A stretch of DNA of 64,000 nt from Pseudomonadota bacterium (GTDB taxonomy: Bacteria > Pseudomonadota > Alphaproteobacteria > Rhizobiales > Rhizobiaceae): contig JAEXYH010000098.1 in the NCBI GenBank assembly GCA_023451735.1, forward strand, positions 1 through 64,000, given 5' to 3'. The position numbers and the translations under genes were made by a program. Below the pieces are notes generated by a model that did no database searches, was not told the DNA's origin, and worked only from the letters and a program-made list of their open reading frames with translations. Positions 34,636 through 43,254 of this stretch are shown one piece after another; positions within the stretch are counted from its first letter, which is position 1; each line of letters begins with the position of its first letter.

Positions 34636-36051
34636 TCAATCATCTTCTCCGGCATTTTGATGGTCTTTCCCCAGCTTCCTCGTCGATCGCGCTATTCGCG
34701 AGACGAGATCAGGCAGGTCCTCGATCATCGTCCAGCGCGCATTTCCGGCTTTGGGCAGTTCGGCGGACGTCGCCGGCAGCATGGCGCCGGCAAAACCGAG
34801 CTTTTCCGCTTCCTTCAGGCGTTGGGCGGTTTGCGAAACGGGGCGTACGGCGCCCGAAAGGCTGATCTCGCCGAAGAAAACGCAATCGGGCGGCAGGGCG
34901 GCCCCGGCAAGCGATGAGACGAGGGCCGACGCGATTGCCATGTCGGCAGCAGGTTCCGAGATGCGGTAGCCGCCGGCAACATTCAAATAAACGTCATGGC
35001 TCCCGAGCTTCACGCCGCAATGGGCTTCGAGCACAGCGAGAATCATTGCAAGCCGCGAACTGTCCCAGCCGACAACAGCACGGCGCGGTGTGCCGAGCGA
35101 AGTGGCCGCGACCAGTGCCTGCACCTCGACCAGAACCGGCCGTGTACCCTCCATGCCGGCAAACACGGCGGCACCAGGAGACTTGGCGTTGCGTTCGCCG
35201 AGAAACAGTTCGGACGGGTTGGAGACGTCGCGCAAGCCCTTGTCGGACATCTCGAACACGCCGATCTCGTCGGTCGGCCCGAAACGGTTCTTCACCGTGC
35301 GCAGGATGCGGTAATGATGGCCGCGGTCGCCTTCGAAATAAAGCACGGCATCGACCATGTGCTCGACGACGCGCGGACCGGCGATCTGGCCTTCCTTGGT
35401 GACATGCCCCACAAGCACCATTGCAGCACCGGTCTGCTTGGCAAACCGGATCATCGCCTGCACGCCGGTGCGCACCTGGGTGACGGTGCCTGGCGCAGAA
35501 TCGGCCGTGTCGCTCCAGAGCGTCTGGATCGAATCGATGATCACGAGGTCGGGGCGCTTGCCCTCGGAAATCGTGGCAAGGATATCTTCCACATTGGTTT
35601 CGGCAGCAAGCAGCACATCCGAATCGGCGGCACCGAGACGCTGGGCGCGAAGGCGAACCTGTGCGACCGCTTCTTCGCCCGAGACATAGATGATCCTGTG
35701 GCCCCGGCGCGAAAGGGCTGCGGCCGCCTGCATCAGCAGGGTCGATTTGCCGATACCGGGATCGCCGCCGATCAGGACGGCCGAGCCGCGAACAAAGCCG
35801 CCGCCGGTGGCGCGGTCGAGTTCGGAAATCCCGGTCTGGACACGCGGTGCCTCCTCCGTCTCGCCTGAAAGCGTGGTGAGAGCCACGGCGCGGCCCTTTT
35901 TCGGCGCCTTGCCGGGACCGCCGCCGATGCCGCCCATCGGATCTTCCTCGACAATCGTGTTCCACTCGCCGCAGCCATCACATTTGCCGGCCCAGCGATT
36001 GTGCACGGTGCCGCAGTTCTGGCACAGGAATTGGGTTTTGGTTTTTGCCAT
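34636..36051 (-). CDS. radA: DNA repair protein RadA
   Basis: RecA-like branch-migration ATPase of 471 residues. A zinc finger occupies Cys10, Cys13, Cys24 and Cys27. Walker A is GGDPGIGKST (about residue 100), the RadA-specific KNRFG motif follows (KNRFGPTDE), and the C-terminal third is the Lon-protease-like domain. The ATG at 36051 is chosen because the MAKTKTQFLCQNC start matches the family. It lies downstream of alr with a 103-base gap. An 9-base hairpin (34573-34604) follows the gene without a T run. Confidence 0.96.
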   Translation of the reverse strand: MAKTKTQFLCQNCGTVHNRWAGKCDGCGEWNTIVEEDPMGGIGGGPGKAPKKGRAVALTTLSGETEEAPRVQTGISELDRATGGGFVRGSAVLIGGDPGIGKSTLLMQAAAALSRRGHRIIYVSGEEAVAQVRLRAQRLGAADSDVLLAAETNVEDILATISEGKRPDLVIIDSIQTLWSDTADSAPGTVTQVRTGVQAMIRFAKQTGAAMVLVGHVTKEGQIAGPRVVEHMVDAVLYFEGDRGHHYRILRTVKNRFGPTDEIGVFEMSDKGLRDVSNPSELFLGERNAKSPGAAVFAGMEGTRPVLVEVQALVAATSLGTPRRAVVGWDSSRLAMILAVLEAHCGVKLGSHDVYLNVAGGYRISEPAADMAIASALVSSLAGAALPPDCVFFGEISLSGAVRPVSQTAQRLKEAEKLGFAGAMLPATSAELPKAGNARWTMIEDLPDLVSRIARSTRKLGKDHQNAGEDD

Positions 36052-36154
36052 GGATCTGATCGCCGCCTTCAATGCCTAGATATCCGCAGGAACAAAAGCG
36101 GAACTTATGGTCTTGTAAGCGAATTTGGCAGGGGATGACAAGACTGAGGCGAAC

Positions 36155-37327
36155 TCAATCGTCTGGATAGATGTAGCGCCGCTCGTAGCGCAGGCCGAGG
36201 CTGGTCAGCACCTCGTATCCGATCGTACCGCCGGCGCGAGCCACATCGTCTAACGCGATATTGGGGCCGAACAGTTCGATATAGTCGCCCGCGCGGATTT
36301 CGTTCTCTGGCACATCGGTCACGTCGAAGATTGTCAGATCCATCGTGACACGGCCGATGACGGGCACGCGGGTATTGGCGATGAAGCCGAAGGCTCCGGG
36401 GGTGCCGCCGGCCCGGATCGGTACGCCGGAACCGGAGAGCGAGCGCAGGTAGCCGTCGGCATAACCGGCCGACACGATCGCGAGGCGGCTGTTGCGCGAC
36501 AGTTGGTGGGTGGCGCCGTAGCTGACTGTCGAGCCGGACGGCGCTTCGCGGATCTGGATGATACGGGCTTCCGCCTTGGCGACGGGCTTCAATCCCTTCA
36601 TGCCGTTGACGGCCTCGCCGCCATAGGTGGCAATGCCGGGGCGGGTGAGATCGAAATGATATTCGGGACCGAGAAAGATGCCCGCGGAGGCCGAAAGGCT
36701 TGTCGGAACGCCTTCGAAAGCCGCCGCAACCCTTTGGAAAGACTCAAGCTGTGCCCGGTTTAGCGGCGAGGCAGGCGAATCGCCGCTATGGAGATGCGAC
36801 ATGACAAGAACCGGCGAAAAACTTGCCGGACGCGAGACGTCCTCTGCAAAGGCGATCGCTTCTTCGAGCGGAAGGCCCAGCCGGTTGAAGCCGGTATCCA
36901 CATGCAGGGCGCAGGGGTGGTCGCCATGTTCGGCGGTCACCGACATCCAGAAGGCCAGTTGCTCTTCGGAGATGATCACCGGGACCAGATCGTTCTCGTA
37001 AAACAGCCGTTCCTGGCCCGGCCAGATGCCGGAAAGCACGTAGATGCGGGCATCCGGTGCATAGTTTCTGAGCGTCACACCTTCCTGCGCCACGGCAACG
37101 AAGAAGTCGCGCGCACCTGCCTCATAGAGGGCGGTGCCACAGTCCTCGAGGCCGAGACCATAGGCATCCGCCTTGACGACGGCCGCGGTCGAAACCGAAC
37201 CCGAGCGGCGGGCCATTTCCTTCCAGTTGTCGACGAGGGCGCCGAGATCGACAGTCATCCGGGCAGGGGCGATGTCGAAATCGTCCAGATAGGTGTCGTC
37301 GCTGTCGAAATCGGTCTGTTCTGTCAT
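36155..37327 (-). CDS. alr: Alanine racemase
   Basis: Supplies D-alanine for the cell wall. PLP enzyme of 390 residues, with the cofactor Lys52 in VVKADAYGLG and the catalytic Tyr in SYGATHQL (about residue 275). The N-terminal 25 residues (acidic, with TDFDSDDTYLDDFD) extend beyond the usual start, but the frame and composition look genuine. The gene order dnaB, alr, radA is conserved in rhizobia, here interrupted by the riboswitch and CbiM-like gene. Confidence 0.95.
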   Translation of the reverse strand: MTEQTDFDSDDTYLDDFDIAPARMTVDLGALVDNWKEMARRSGSVSTAAVVKADAYGLGLEDCGTALYEAGARDFFVAVAQEGVTLRNYAPDARIYVLSGIWPGQERLFYENDLVPVIISEEQLAFWMSVTAEHGDHPCALHVDTGFNRLGLPLEEAIAFAEDVSRPASFSPVLVMSHLHSGDSPASPLNRAQLESFQRVAAAFEGVPTSLSASAGIFLGPEYHFDLTRPGIATYGGEAVNGMKGLKPVAKAEARIIQIREAPSGSTVSYGATHQLSRNSRLAIVSAGYADGYLRSLSGSGVPIRAGGTPGAFGFIANTRVPVIGRVTMDLTIFDVTDVPENEIRAGDYIELFGPNIALDDVARAGGTIGYEVLTSLGLRYERRYIYPDD

Positions 37328-37658
37328 GATGGTCTCAATCGAATAAGCTTCGGAAAGGCGGGGTGGCCGATCCTAACCGTTTTGCCGGCTGGAAAAAGGC
37401 CATGAGACAAGATTCAGGTTCTCCGCACAGGCTTTTGACACAAGGATATTAAGGCAGGGTCCAAAGGCATCATTCGGATGCGACAGCGGTGCGGCTCAGC
37501 CCGCTGGGCAGGGAGCTGGCCTTGCCGGTGTCAAGGCGCAGGCCAGCGTGTAATCCGGAACGGTTCGCCATGCGACCCTATGTCAGCCTCGTGGAGCTGC
37601 AGTTTCGACTGCAACCATTTGCTGCTCCCGGCGGAAATTGCTACCCCGTTCGCGCACA
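37328..37658. other. Structured intergenic region upstream of the riboswitch
   Basis: 331 bases between alr and the riboswitch. There is a hairpin GCTGGCCT (37515-37522) / AGGCCAGC (37540-37547) with a further inner GCC/GGC pairing. A second stem, GCAGT-TTCG-ACTGC at 37599-37612, has a UUCG tetraloop, closed outside by GGAGC (37593-37597) and GCTCC (37624-37628). This could be part of the leader or a separate small RNA. The alr promoter must also lie here. Confidence 0.4.
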
Positions 37659-37831
37659 TGGTGCGGCCAGCATTCGTTGACCGCATGGGAACAAGGGCAG
37701 CTTTCCGCTGAACCCGACCGCCCCCGCGACTGTGAGCGGCGAGCTTTGCGAAACACCACTGTGGCACTGCGCCATGGGAAGGTTCGACAAGGCATCGACC
37801 CGCGAGTCAGGAGACCGACCCTGTGCATCCT
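37659..37831 (+). ncRNA. Cobalamin (B12) riboswitch ahead of the CbiM-like gene
   Basis: The B12-box features are present in order on the plus strand: GGGAACAAGGGC near 37687, the core CCGCGACTGTGAGCGGCGAG, the segment GCCATGGGAAGG, and the closing CGCGAGTCAGGAGACCGACC. A short hairpin after it, CCGTC-GGGTGT-GACGG (37844-37859), lies directly before the CAGGAG ribosome site and could hide it when B12 is bound. Boundaries are approximate. The RNA should lower expression of the downstream transport gene when adenosylcobalamin is plentiful. Confidence 0.88.
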
Positions 37832-37871
37832 ATCAATCAACGACCGTCGGGTGTGACGGACAGGAGCAAAC

Positions 37872-38549
37872 ATGCATATCGAACCGGGCCTCGTAGATGG
37901 GGCAAAAATCATTCTGAGCTATGCCACTGCGGCAGGGGCGGGGCTTTTTACGTTGAAACTGGCGCGGGACACGATCCGGCAGCAGGGTCTCACATCGCTG
38001 GTGGGGCGCACGGCAATCACCGCTGCGGCGGTCTTTTCGTTCTTTGAACTCCTGCCGCATTACGCCGTCGGTGTCTCCGAGGTGCATTTCATTCTCGGAT
38101 CGACGCTGTTCCTGCTTTTCGGAGCGGCTCCCGCGTCAATCGGGCTGGCGCTTGGGTTGGCAATTCAGGGACTGTTCTTTGCCCCTGCAGACCTGCCGCA
38201 ATACGGAATGAACGTCACCACGCTGCTGGTGCCGCTGTTCGCGGTAAAAATTTTGGCGGATCGCATCATCGCGCCGGGCACCGCCTATGTCGATCTGACT
38301 TACGTGCAGGCACTGAAGCTTTCGACTGCCTATCAGGCTGGCGTGGTTGCCTGGGTCGCGTTTTGGGCTTTTTATGGCGCAGGCTTTGCAACCGACAATC
38401 TCATGGCGATCAGCACATTCGGAATTGCCTATATGTCGGTCGTGCTGATCGAGCCGTTGGCCGATATCGCCGTCCTCGCTGTTGCTAAGAGCTTGAGCGC
38501 TCTGAATGGTTCCGGCTTCGTCACACGGCGACTGCATAACGCGGCCTGA
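37872..38549 (+). CDS. CbiM-like energy-coupling-factor cobalt permease (orphan)
   Basis: Inner-membrane protein of 225 residues with about six to seven helices. It begins MHIEPGLVDGAK, which resembles the CbiM N-terminus, where His2 helps bind Co(II). Hydrophobic helices and the loop FAPADLPQYGMNV fit this family. The AGGAG site precedes the ATG by five bases. No CbiN, CbiQ or CbiO gene is adjacent; dnaB lies on the opposite strand 54 bases beyond. The upstream riboswitch strongly supports a role in cobalt supply for B12 synthesis. Whether it works alone or with a distant ATPase is unknown. Confidence 0.8.
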   Translation: MHIEPGLVDGAKIILSYATAAGAGLFTLKLARDTIRQQGLTSLVGRTAITAAAVFSFFELLPHYAVGVSEVHFILGSTLFLLFGAAPASIGLALGLAIQGLFFAPADLPQYGMNVTTLLVPLFAVKILADRIIAPGTAYVDLTYVQALKLSTAYQAGVVAWVAFWAFYGAGFATDNLMAISTFGIAYMSVVLIEPLADIAVLAVAKSLSALNGSGFVTRRLHNAA

Positions 38550-38603
38550 CCGCGCCGAAGATACAGATCCTCGCCGGGCTTGCACCGGCGAGGAGAGAGA
38601 CCA

Positions 38604-40106
38604 TCAAGGCTCTTCGTATTGTGTGAAGCTCGGCTCGGCCAGGTCGGCAAACCGGGTGAATTCCGATTGGAAGGCGAGCTTGACGGTGCCGGTTGGTCCG
38701 TGACGCTGCTTGGCGATGATCACGTCCGCCGTGCCTTTGACGCGCTCCATATGCGCTTCCCATTCCGGGTATTTCGGATCGGCGAGATCCCGGGGCTCCA
38801 TGTTCTTCACGTAATATTCTTCACGGAACACGAAGAGCACGACGTCGGCGTCCTGCTCGATCGAGCCCGATTCACGAAGGTCGGAGAGCTGTGGGCGCTT
38901 GTCTTCGCGGCTTTCGACGCCGCGTGACAGCTGTGAAAGCGCGATGATCGGCACGTTCAGTTCCTTGCCGAGAGCCTTCAGGCCCGTGGTGATCTGGGTG
39001 ATTTCCTGCACGCGGTTTTCACCCGACTTGCCGGAACCGGTCATCAGCTGGATATAGTCCACCACCAGGCAATCGAGGCCGCGCTGGCGCTTCAGGCGGC
39101 GGGCACGGGCGGAAAGCTGAGCGATCGAGATACCACCGGTCTGGTCGATGAACAGCGGCACTTTCTGCATCATCTGGGAGCAGGCGACGAGCTTTTCGAA
39201 ATCGGCTTCGGTAATGTCACCGCGGCGGATTTTTGACGACGACACTTCCGTCTGCTCGGAGATGATACGGGTTGCCAGCTGTTCCGACGACATTTCGAGC
39301 GAGTAGAAGCCGACGACGCCGCCGTTCTTCGCCTTGAACGAACCGTCCGGCGCGATTTCCTGCTCGTAGGCGGCTGCGATATTGTAAGCGATATTGGTGG
39401 CAAGCGAGGTCTTGCCCATGCCGGGGCGCCCTGCAAGCACGATCAAGTCGGAACGCTGTAACCCGCCCATCTTGCCGTCGAGCGACATGATGCCGGTTGA
39501 GATGCCCGAGAGTTGGCCGTCACGCTCGAAAGCCTGGCCCGCCATGTCGATGGCGATCGCAACCGCGTCGTTGAACGACTGGAAACCGCCGTCGTAACGG
39601 CCGGTTTCCGCCAGTTCGAACAGGCGGCGTTCGGTATCCTCGATCTGGCTCTGCGGCGGCATGTCGAGCGGCGCGTCATAGGCGATGTTGACGACATCCT
39701 CGCCGATGGTGATCAGCGCCCGGCGAAGCGCCAGATCGTAGATCGCCCGGCCGTAATCTTCCGCGTTGATGATAGAGACGGCATCGGCGGCAAGACGCGC
39801 CAGATACTGCGCCACAGTCAGGTCGCCGACCTTGTCGTCTGCCGGAAGAAAAGTCTTCAGCGTGATAGGATTGGCGGTCTTGCCCATGCGGATGATATCG
39901 CCGGCAACCTCGTAGATCTTGCGATGCAGGGGCTCATAAAGATGCGGCGGCTTGAGAAAGTCCGAAACCCGGTAATAGGCGTCGTTGTTGACCAGGATCG
40001 CGCCGAGCAGCGCCTGTTCCGCCTCGATATTGTTCGGCGCCTCGCGATAGTGTGGCGCTGCATCCTTGTTGCTGAGCGATGCCATGTTGCGCGGAACTTC
40101 GTTCAT
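38604..40106 (-). CDS. dnaB: Replicative DNA helicase DnaB
   Basis: Hexameric replication-fork helicase of 500 residues. The N-terminal domain shows PNNIEAEQALLGAIL; Walker A is GRPGMGKTS (about residue 230), Walker B DYIQLM, and the RecA-type C-terminal part is intact, with LRESGSIEQDADVV. The start is at 40106; a Met seven codons later is also possible. It is the last gene of a cluster after rplI but separated from it by a terminator and about 310 bases that hold no other gene. Confidence 0.97.
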   Translation of the reverse strand: MNEVPRNMASLSNKDAAPHYREAPNNIEAEQALLGAILVNNDAYYRVSDFLKPPHLYEPLHRKIYEVAGDIIRMGKTANPITLKTFLPADDKVGDLTVAQYLARLAADAVSIINAEDYGRAIYDLALRRALITIGEDVVNIAYDAPLDMPPQSQIEDTERRLFELAETGRYDGGFQSFNDAVAIAIDMAGQAFERDGQLSGISTGIMSLDGKMGGLQRSDLIVLAGRPGMGKTSLATNIAYNIAAAYEQEIAPDGSFKAKNGGVVGFYSLEMSSEQLATRIISEQTEVSSSKIRRGDITEADFEKLVACSQMMQKVPLFIDQTGGISIAQLSARARRLKRQRGLDCLVVDYIQLMTGSGKSGENRVQEITQITTGLKALGKELNVPIIALSQLSRGVESREDKRPQLSDLRESGSIEQDADVVLFVFREEYYVKNMEPRDLADPKYPEWEAHMERVKGTADVIIAKQRHGPTGTVKLAFQSEFTRFADLAEPSFTQYEEP

Positions 40107-40353
40107 GATTCTACCGTCCGTCCTGTCCGTTCAAGCTCTCGGTACTAAAGATAACTGGACCGACCCGAAACCGTGCATTTTGCCTTCGGATGATTCCCAC
40201 AGCTATCCACAGCAGGCGTCATTTACGCGAAACAAAAAACGTAATGAAGCGACAAATCCGGTTGACTGTGCCTCATTCGAGGCGGTGTCGGAGCCGCGGC
40301 GCGCATTGGGCGCGACTCACCGGAACAAGCTCCATCATAGTCGGAAAAAGAGA

Positions 40354-40384
40354 CAAAAAAACGCCCGGCCTTGTGAGCCGGGCG
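40354..40384 (-). terminator. Rho-independent terminator after rplI
   Basis: On the minus strand, stem GCCCGGC / GCCGGGC with a seven-base loop, followed by GTTTTTTTGTC. It closes the rpsF-rpsR-DUF2232-rplI cluster. Confidence 0.88.
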
Positions 40385-40416
40385 TCGCCGTCGCAGAAGG
40401 ATCTGCGAAACGTCTA

Positions 40417-40992
40417 TTATTCCTCGTCGCCGTCGCGGTCAGCTTCCGGATCGAAGAAGTCTTCCGGACGCAGTGCGTCTTCGTCGACGCCGTAGATGGC
40501 GTCAGCGGAGGTGAGGCTTTCGCCCTGGGCCTGACGTTCTGCTTCTTCAGCCGAACGGGCAACGTTGACCGAGACCTGGATCTCGACTTCTGCATGCAGG
40601 TGAAGGGTGACTTCGTGCAGGCCGATGGCCTTGATCGGATGGTTCAGGTCGACTTGGTTGCGGCCGACGTTGAAGCCTTCTGCAGCCAGTGCGTCCATGA
40701 CGTCGCGGGCAGCAACGGAACCGTAGAGCTGGCCGGTTTCGCCAGCCGAACGAACGATGACGAAGGTCTTGCCGGCGAGAGCGTCGGCAACCGTCTGGGC
40801 TTCGCCCTTGCGCTCGAGGTTACGAGCTTCGAGCGTGGCGCGCTCGGATTCGAAACGCTTCTTGTTGGCGTCGTTGGCGCGCAGCGCCTTGCCCTGCGGC
40901 AGCAGGAAGTTACGGGCGTAACCGTCGCGAACCTTGACGGTTTCGCCCATCTGGCCGAGCTTCGGTACGCGTTCAAGCAGGATGACTTGCAT
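40417..40992 (-). CDS. rplI: 50S ribosomal protein L9
   Basis: Ribosomal protein of 191 residues. The N-terminal domain MQVILLERVPKLGQMGETV with the family stretch DGYARNFLLPQGKA (residues 23-36) is intact, as are the connecting helix and the C-terminal RNA-binding domain. It carries an acidic tail of about 30 residues (DALRPEDFFDPEADRDGDEE) beyond the usual bacterial length, as is common in rhizobia. Confidence 0.97.
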   Translation of the reverse strand: MQVILLERVPKLGQMGETVKVRDGYARNFLLPQGKALRANDANKKRFESERATLEARNLERKGEAQTVADALAGKTFVIVRSAGETGQLYGSVAARDVMDALAAEGFNVGRNQVDLNHPIKAIGLHEVTLHLHAEVEIQVSVNVARSAEEAERQAQGESLTSADAIYGVDEDALRPEDFFDPEADRDGDEE

Positions 40993-41013
40993 GTTGGAGT
41001 TCCTTTCTGATCT

Positions 41014-41991
41014 TCAAGTGTCTGGATTGGTTGTGTTCTGATCCGTGTCGCCCTTTGCCGGCGTCAGCGCGATGGTCCGGCGGGTGTCCGTGAGACCGAA
41101 GGCAAGGATCGCGAAGGCAGGAATGACGAGCATGGAGGAGAGGTATGAGAGCACGAGGACCGGCAGCCGCCAGTCCTTGCCCTGACTGCGGAAATGGATG
41201 GCGGCAAAGCCCGACATCAGGAAACCTGCGCCGAACGTTCCGCAGATCGTCGCGCCGACCATTGCCGGTACGCCGCCCATGAAGGTCATGACGATGCCGG
41301 CGAGGAAAACGTAAATTGCGTGACGGTTCATGCGCAGCGCCGACGGCATGTCCTCGCGCGGGCGGAGTGCACGGCCCGAGCGCGAGACAATGCGCATGGC
41401 GGTGTAGAAGGCTGCAAACAGCAGCATGACCCAGATGCCGCCCTGAACCATCGGCAGCATCAGCAGCATCGTGCCCTTCAGCTGCGCGACACCGGCGGCA
41501 TCAAGCGCCATGGCGGGTTCCTGGGTCTGCAGTGCCGAGCTCAGCGCATCGACGATCTGCCCGACCAGTTCCGGTCCGTAACCGATGGCAACGCCAAGCG
41601 CGATAACGGCAATCGTCACGAGGCCGCAAAGATGGAGGAGGATATCCGAGATCGGGTACCAGGCGAGCAGGTTGTCGGGACCGCCGAGTTCGGAGGCCGG
41701 ACGCGCCAGATTGGCAAGATGCGACAGCCAGCCGGCCGGGATCAGCGTGAAGATCGCCATGGTGACGGCGAAGATCGGCGAGATGAGGATCGCGCCGAGA
41801 ATTCCCGACGTGACAATGCCTGTGATTGCCGCGCGGTTTCCCCAGCCGAGGCCGGCAACGAAGATGGGAAGAGCCGAAGCCGCGTAAAGGACAGCAGCAA
41901 AAGACGACTGCGTGTTCGCACCCATCACGAGGAGGGTGGCGACGACGCCGGCCAGAATGCCGGTGGGCAGCACTGTCTGTGTCTTGTTCAT
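41014..41991 (-). CDS. DUF2232 membrane protein
   Basis: Inner-membrane protein of 325 residues with eight or more helices. The N-terminus (GILAGVVATLLVMGANTQS) and the whole frame fit DUF2232, which in alphaproteobacteria typically lies between rpsR and rplI, as here. The function is unknown. I chose the ATG at 41991 over an upstream start that lacks conservation. The rplI ATG follows its stop by 21 bases in transcription order reversed, within the same unit. Confidence 0.88.
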   Translation of the reverse strand: MNKTQTVLPTGILAGVVATLLVMGANTQSSFAAVLYAASALPIFVAGLGWGNRAAITGIVTSGILGAILISPIFAVTMAIFTLIPAGWLSHLANLARPASELGGPDNLLAWYPISDILLHLCGLVTIAVIALGVAIGYGPELVGQIVDALSSALQTQEPAMALDAAGVAQLKGTMLLMLPMVQGGIWVMLLFAAFYTAMRIVSRSGRALRPREDMPSALRMNRHAIYVFLAGIVMTFMGGVPAMVGATICGTFGAGFLMSGFAAIHFRSQGKDWRLPVLVLSYLSSMLVIPAFAILAFGLTDTRRTIALTPAKGDTDQNTTNPDT

Positions 41992-42117
41992 TACGCTCTC
42001 GCTGTCCTGCCAGATCAAGCAGTTAGGGGACGGGCCTGACTCACTTTGGCAGGCGCTTCATCCCCAGCATGGGGTTTGCAGTTCGTTTCCGATCCGCGCC
42101 CAACGCGGAAGGGAGTA

Positions 42118-42144
42118 GACCCGCTGATTTTTGATCAGCGGGTC
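42118..42144 (-). terminator. Perfect 11-base hairpin after rpsR
   Basis: GACCCGCTGAT / ATCAGCGGGTC with a five-base loop, starting ten bases past the rpsR stop on the minus strand. No run of T follows, so it may act as a partial terminator or as an RNA-stability hairpin that sets a lower level for the downstream DUF2232 and rplI genes. Confidence 0.55.
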
Positions 42145-42154
42145 CGGTAATCAC

Positions 42155-42403
42155 TTACGATACGACGTAAGGCAGCAGGCCGAGGAAACGGGCGCGCTTG
42201 ATGGCCTGGGCCAGTTCGCGCTGCTTCTTCTGGGAAACTGCGGTGATACGCGAAGGTACGATCTTGCCACGCTCGGAAATGTAGCGCTGCAGAAGACGAA
42301 CGTCCTTGTAGTCGATCTTCGGTGCATTTGCGCCCGAGAAGGGGCAGGTCTTGCGACGACGATGGAAAGGACGGCGTGCCGGGGACGAGGATACGTCAGC
42401 CAT
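42155..42403 (-). CDS. rpsR: 30S ribosomal protein S18
   Basis: Ribosomal protein of 82 residues. The core NAPKIDYKDVRLLQRYISER and KIVPSRITAVSQKKQRELAQ is fully typical of bacterial S18. It lies between S6 and DUF2232, the standard position. Confidence 0.98.
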   Translation of the reverse strand: MADVSSSPARRPFHRRRKTCPFSGANAPKIDYKDVRLLQRYISERGKIVPSRITAVSQKKQRELAQAIKRARFLGLLPYVVS

Positions 42404-42426
42404 TGTGTTTTCTCCTTAGACCCAGA

Positions 42427-42891
42427 TTAGGATTCGCGCGGAGCGGACGGGCGCGGTGCGCGCTCGAAGCCGCCTTCACGCGGAGGACGATCGCCGAATT
42501 CGCGGCGCGGGCCACGATCGCCGAAGTCACGGCGCGGGCCACGGTCGTCACGCGGACGGTCGTCGCGGTCGCGCTTCTGCATCATGGCAGACGGGCCTTC
42601 TTCGTGCTTCTCGACGGAAAGCGTCATGTAGCGAAGAACGTCTTCGTTGATGCGCATCTGACGTTCCATTTCGTGCACGGCAGCAGCCGGAGCATCGATG
42701 TCCATCAGGGCGTAGTGAGCCTTGCGGTTCTTCTTCATGCGGTACGTCAGGGACTTGAGGCCCCAGTTTTCGACGCGCCCGACCTTGCCACCATTAGCTT
42801 CGATGACGCCCTTGTACTGTTCGACGAGGGCATCAACCTGCTGAGCGGAAACATCCTGCCGGGCAAGGAATACGTGTTCGTAAAGAGCCAT
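42427..42891 (-). CDS. rpsF: 30S ribosomal protein S6
   Basis: Ribosomal protein of 154 residues. It begins MALYEHVFLARQDVSAQQVD and keeps the family's beta-sheet core (ENWGLKSLTYRMKKNRKAHY). The C-terminal 45 residues form a disordered Arg/Asp/Gly/Pro repeat tail with several RRDFGDRGP-like units, as in other rhizobia, and may bind RNA. It starts the ribosomal protein cluster. Confidence 0.97.
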   Translation of the reverse strand: MALYEHVFLARQDVSAQQVDALVEQYKGVIEANGGKVGRVENWGLKSLTYRMKKNRKAHYALMDIDAPAAAVHEMERQMRINEDVLRYMTLSVEKHEEGPSAMMQKRDRDDRPRDDRGPRRDFGDRGPRREFGDRPPREGGFERAPRPSAPRES

Positions 42892-43254
42892 GTAAGCTTT
42901 GCCTTTTCTTGCGGTTGTTGTGTCACCCGGTTTCGGCGGCTAAGCCTCAACGACTGCTCCTGATGGCCCAAGAGGCCGGCAAGAAAAGCTGTTGTTTCGA
43001 GACGGTCGAGAGCGGAGACACGGGAGGCCGGAACGCTTTCGTTCCTGAGGTCGCGATTGGCGAACCTGCCCTCCGTTCAGCCACCAGCCAGAAGACCGGG
43101 TGTTTCGAACAGGGCGGCTTATACGGATTTTTCAGGGAAAGGCAAGGGGGAGGCTCTCCTTCAAGAGAATCCAATAGCAGATATGCATTAATGGGGATAT
43201 TCTACTTAAGCGAGTGATAATCAAATCGCTCTCTTTTAAGAGGAGGGATATGTC
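42892..43254. other. Intergenic region between rpsF and the peroxidase gene
   Basis: 363 bases with divergent genes on both sides, so it must hold both promoters. A minor hairpin CTCTT-TT-AAGAG touches the AGGAGG ribosome site of the peroxidase gene and might modulate its translation. No gene or known RNA is recognised; the short plus-strand frame at 42909 has poor composition. Confidence 0.45.

Noticed and set aside
37435..37463. TTGACA box as the promoter for the riboswitch RNA
   Set aside because: No plausible -10 element at the right distance; left unassigned.
42909..43217. 102-residue open frame upstream of the peroxidase gene
   Set aside because: Cys/Gly-rich, unlikely start, covers both promoters of divergent genes.
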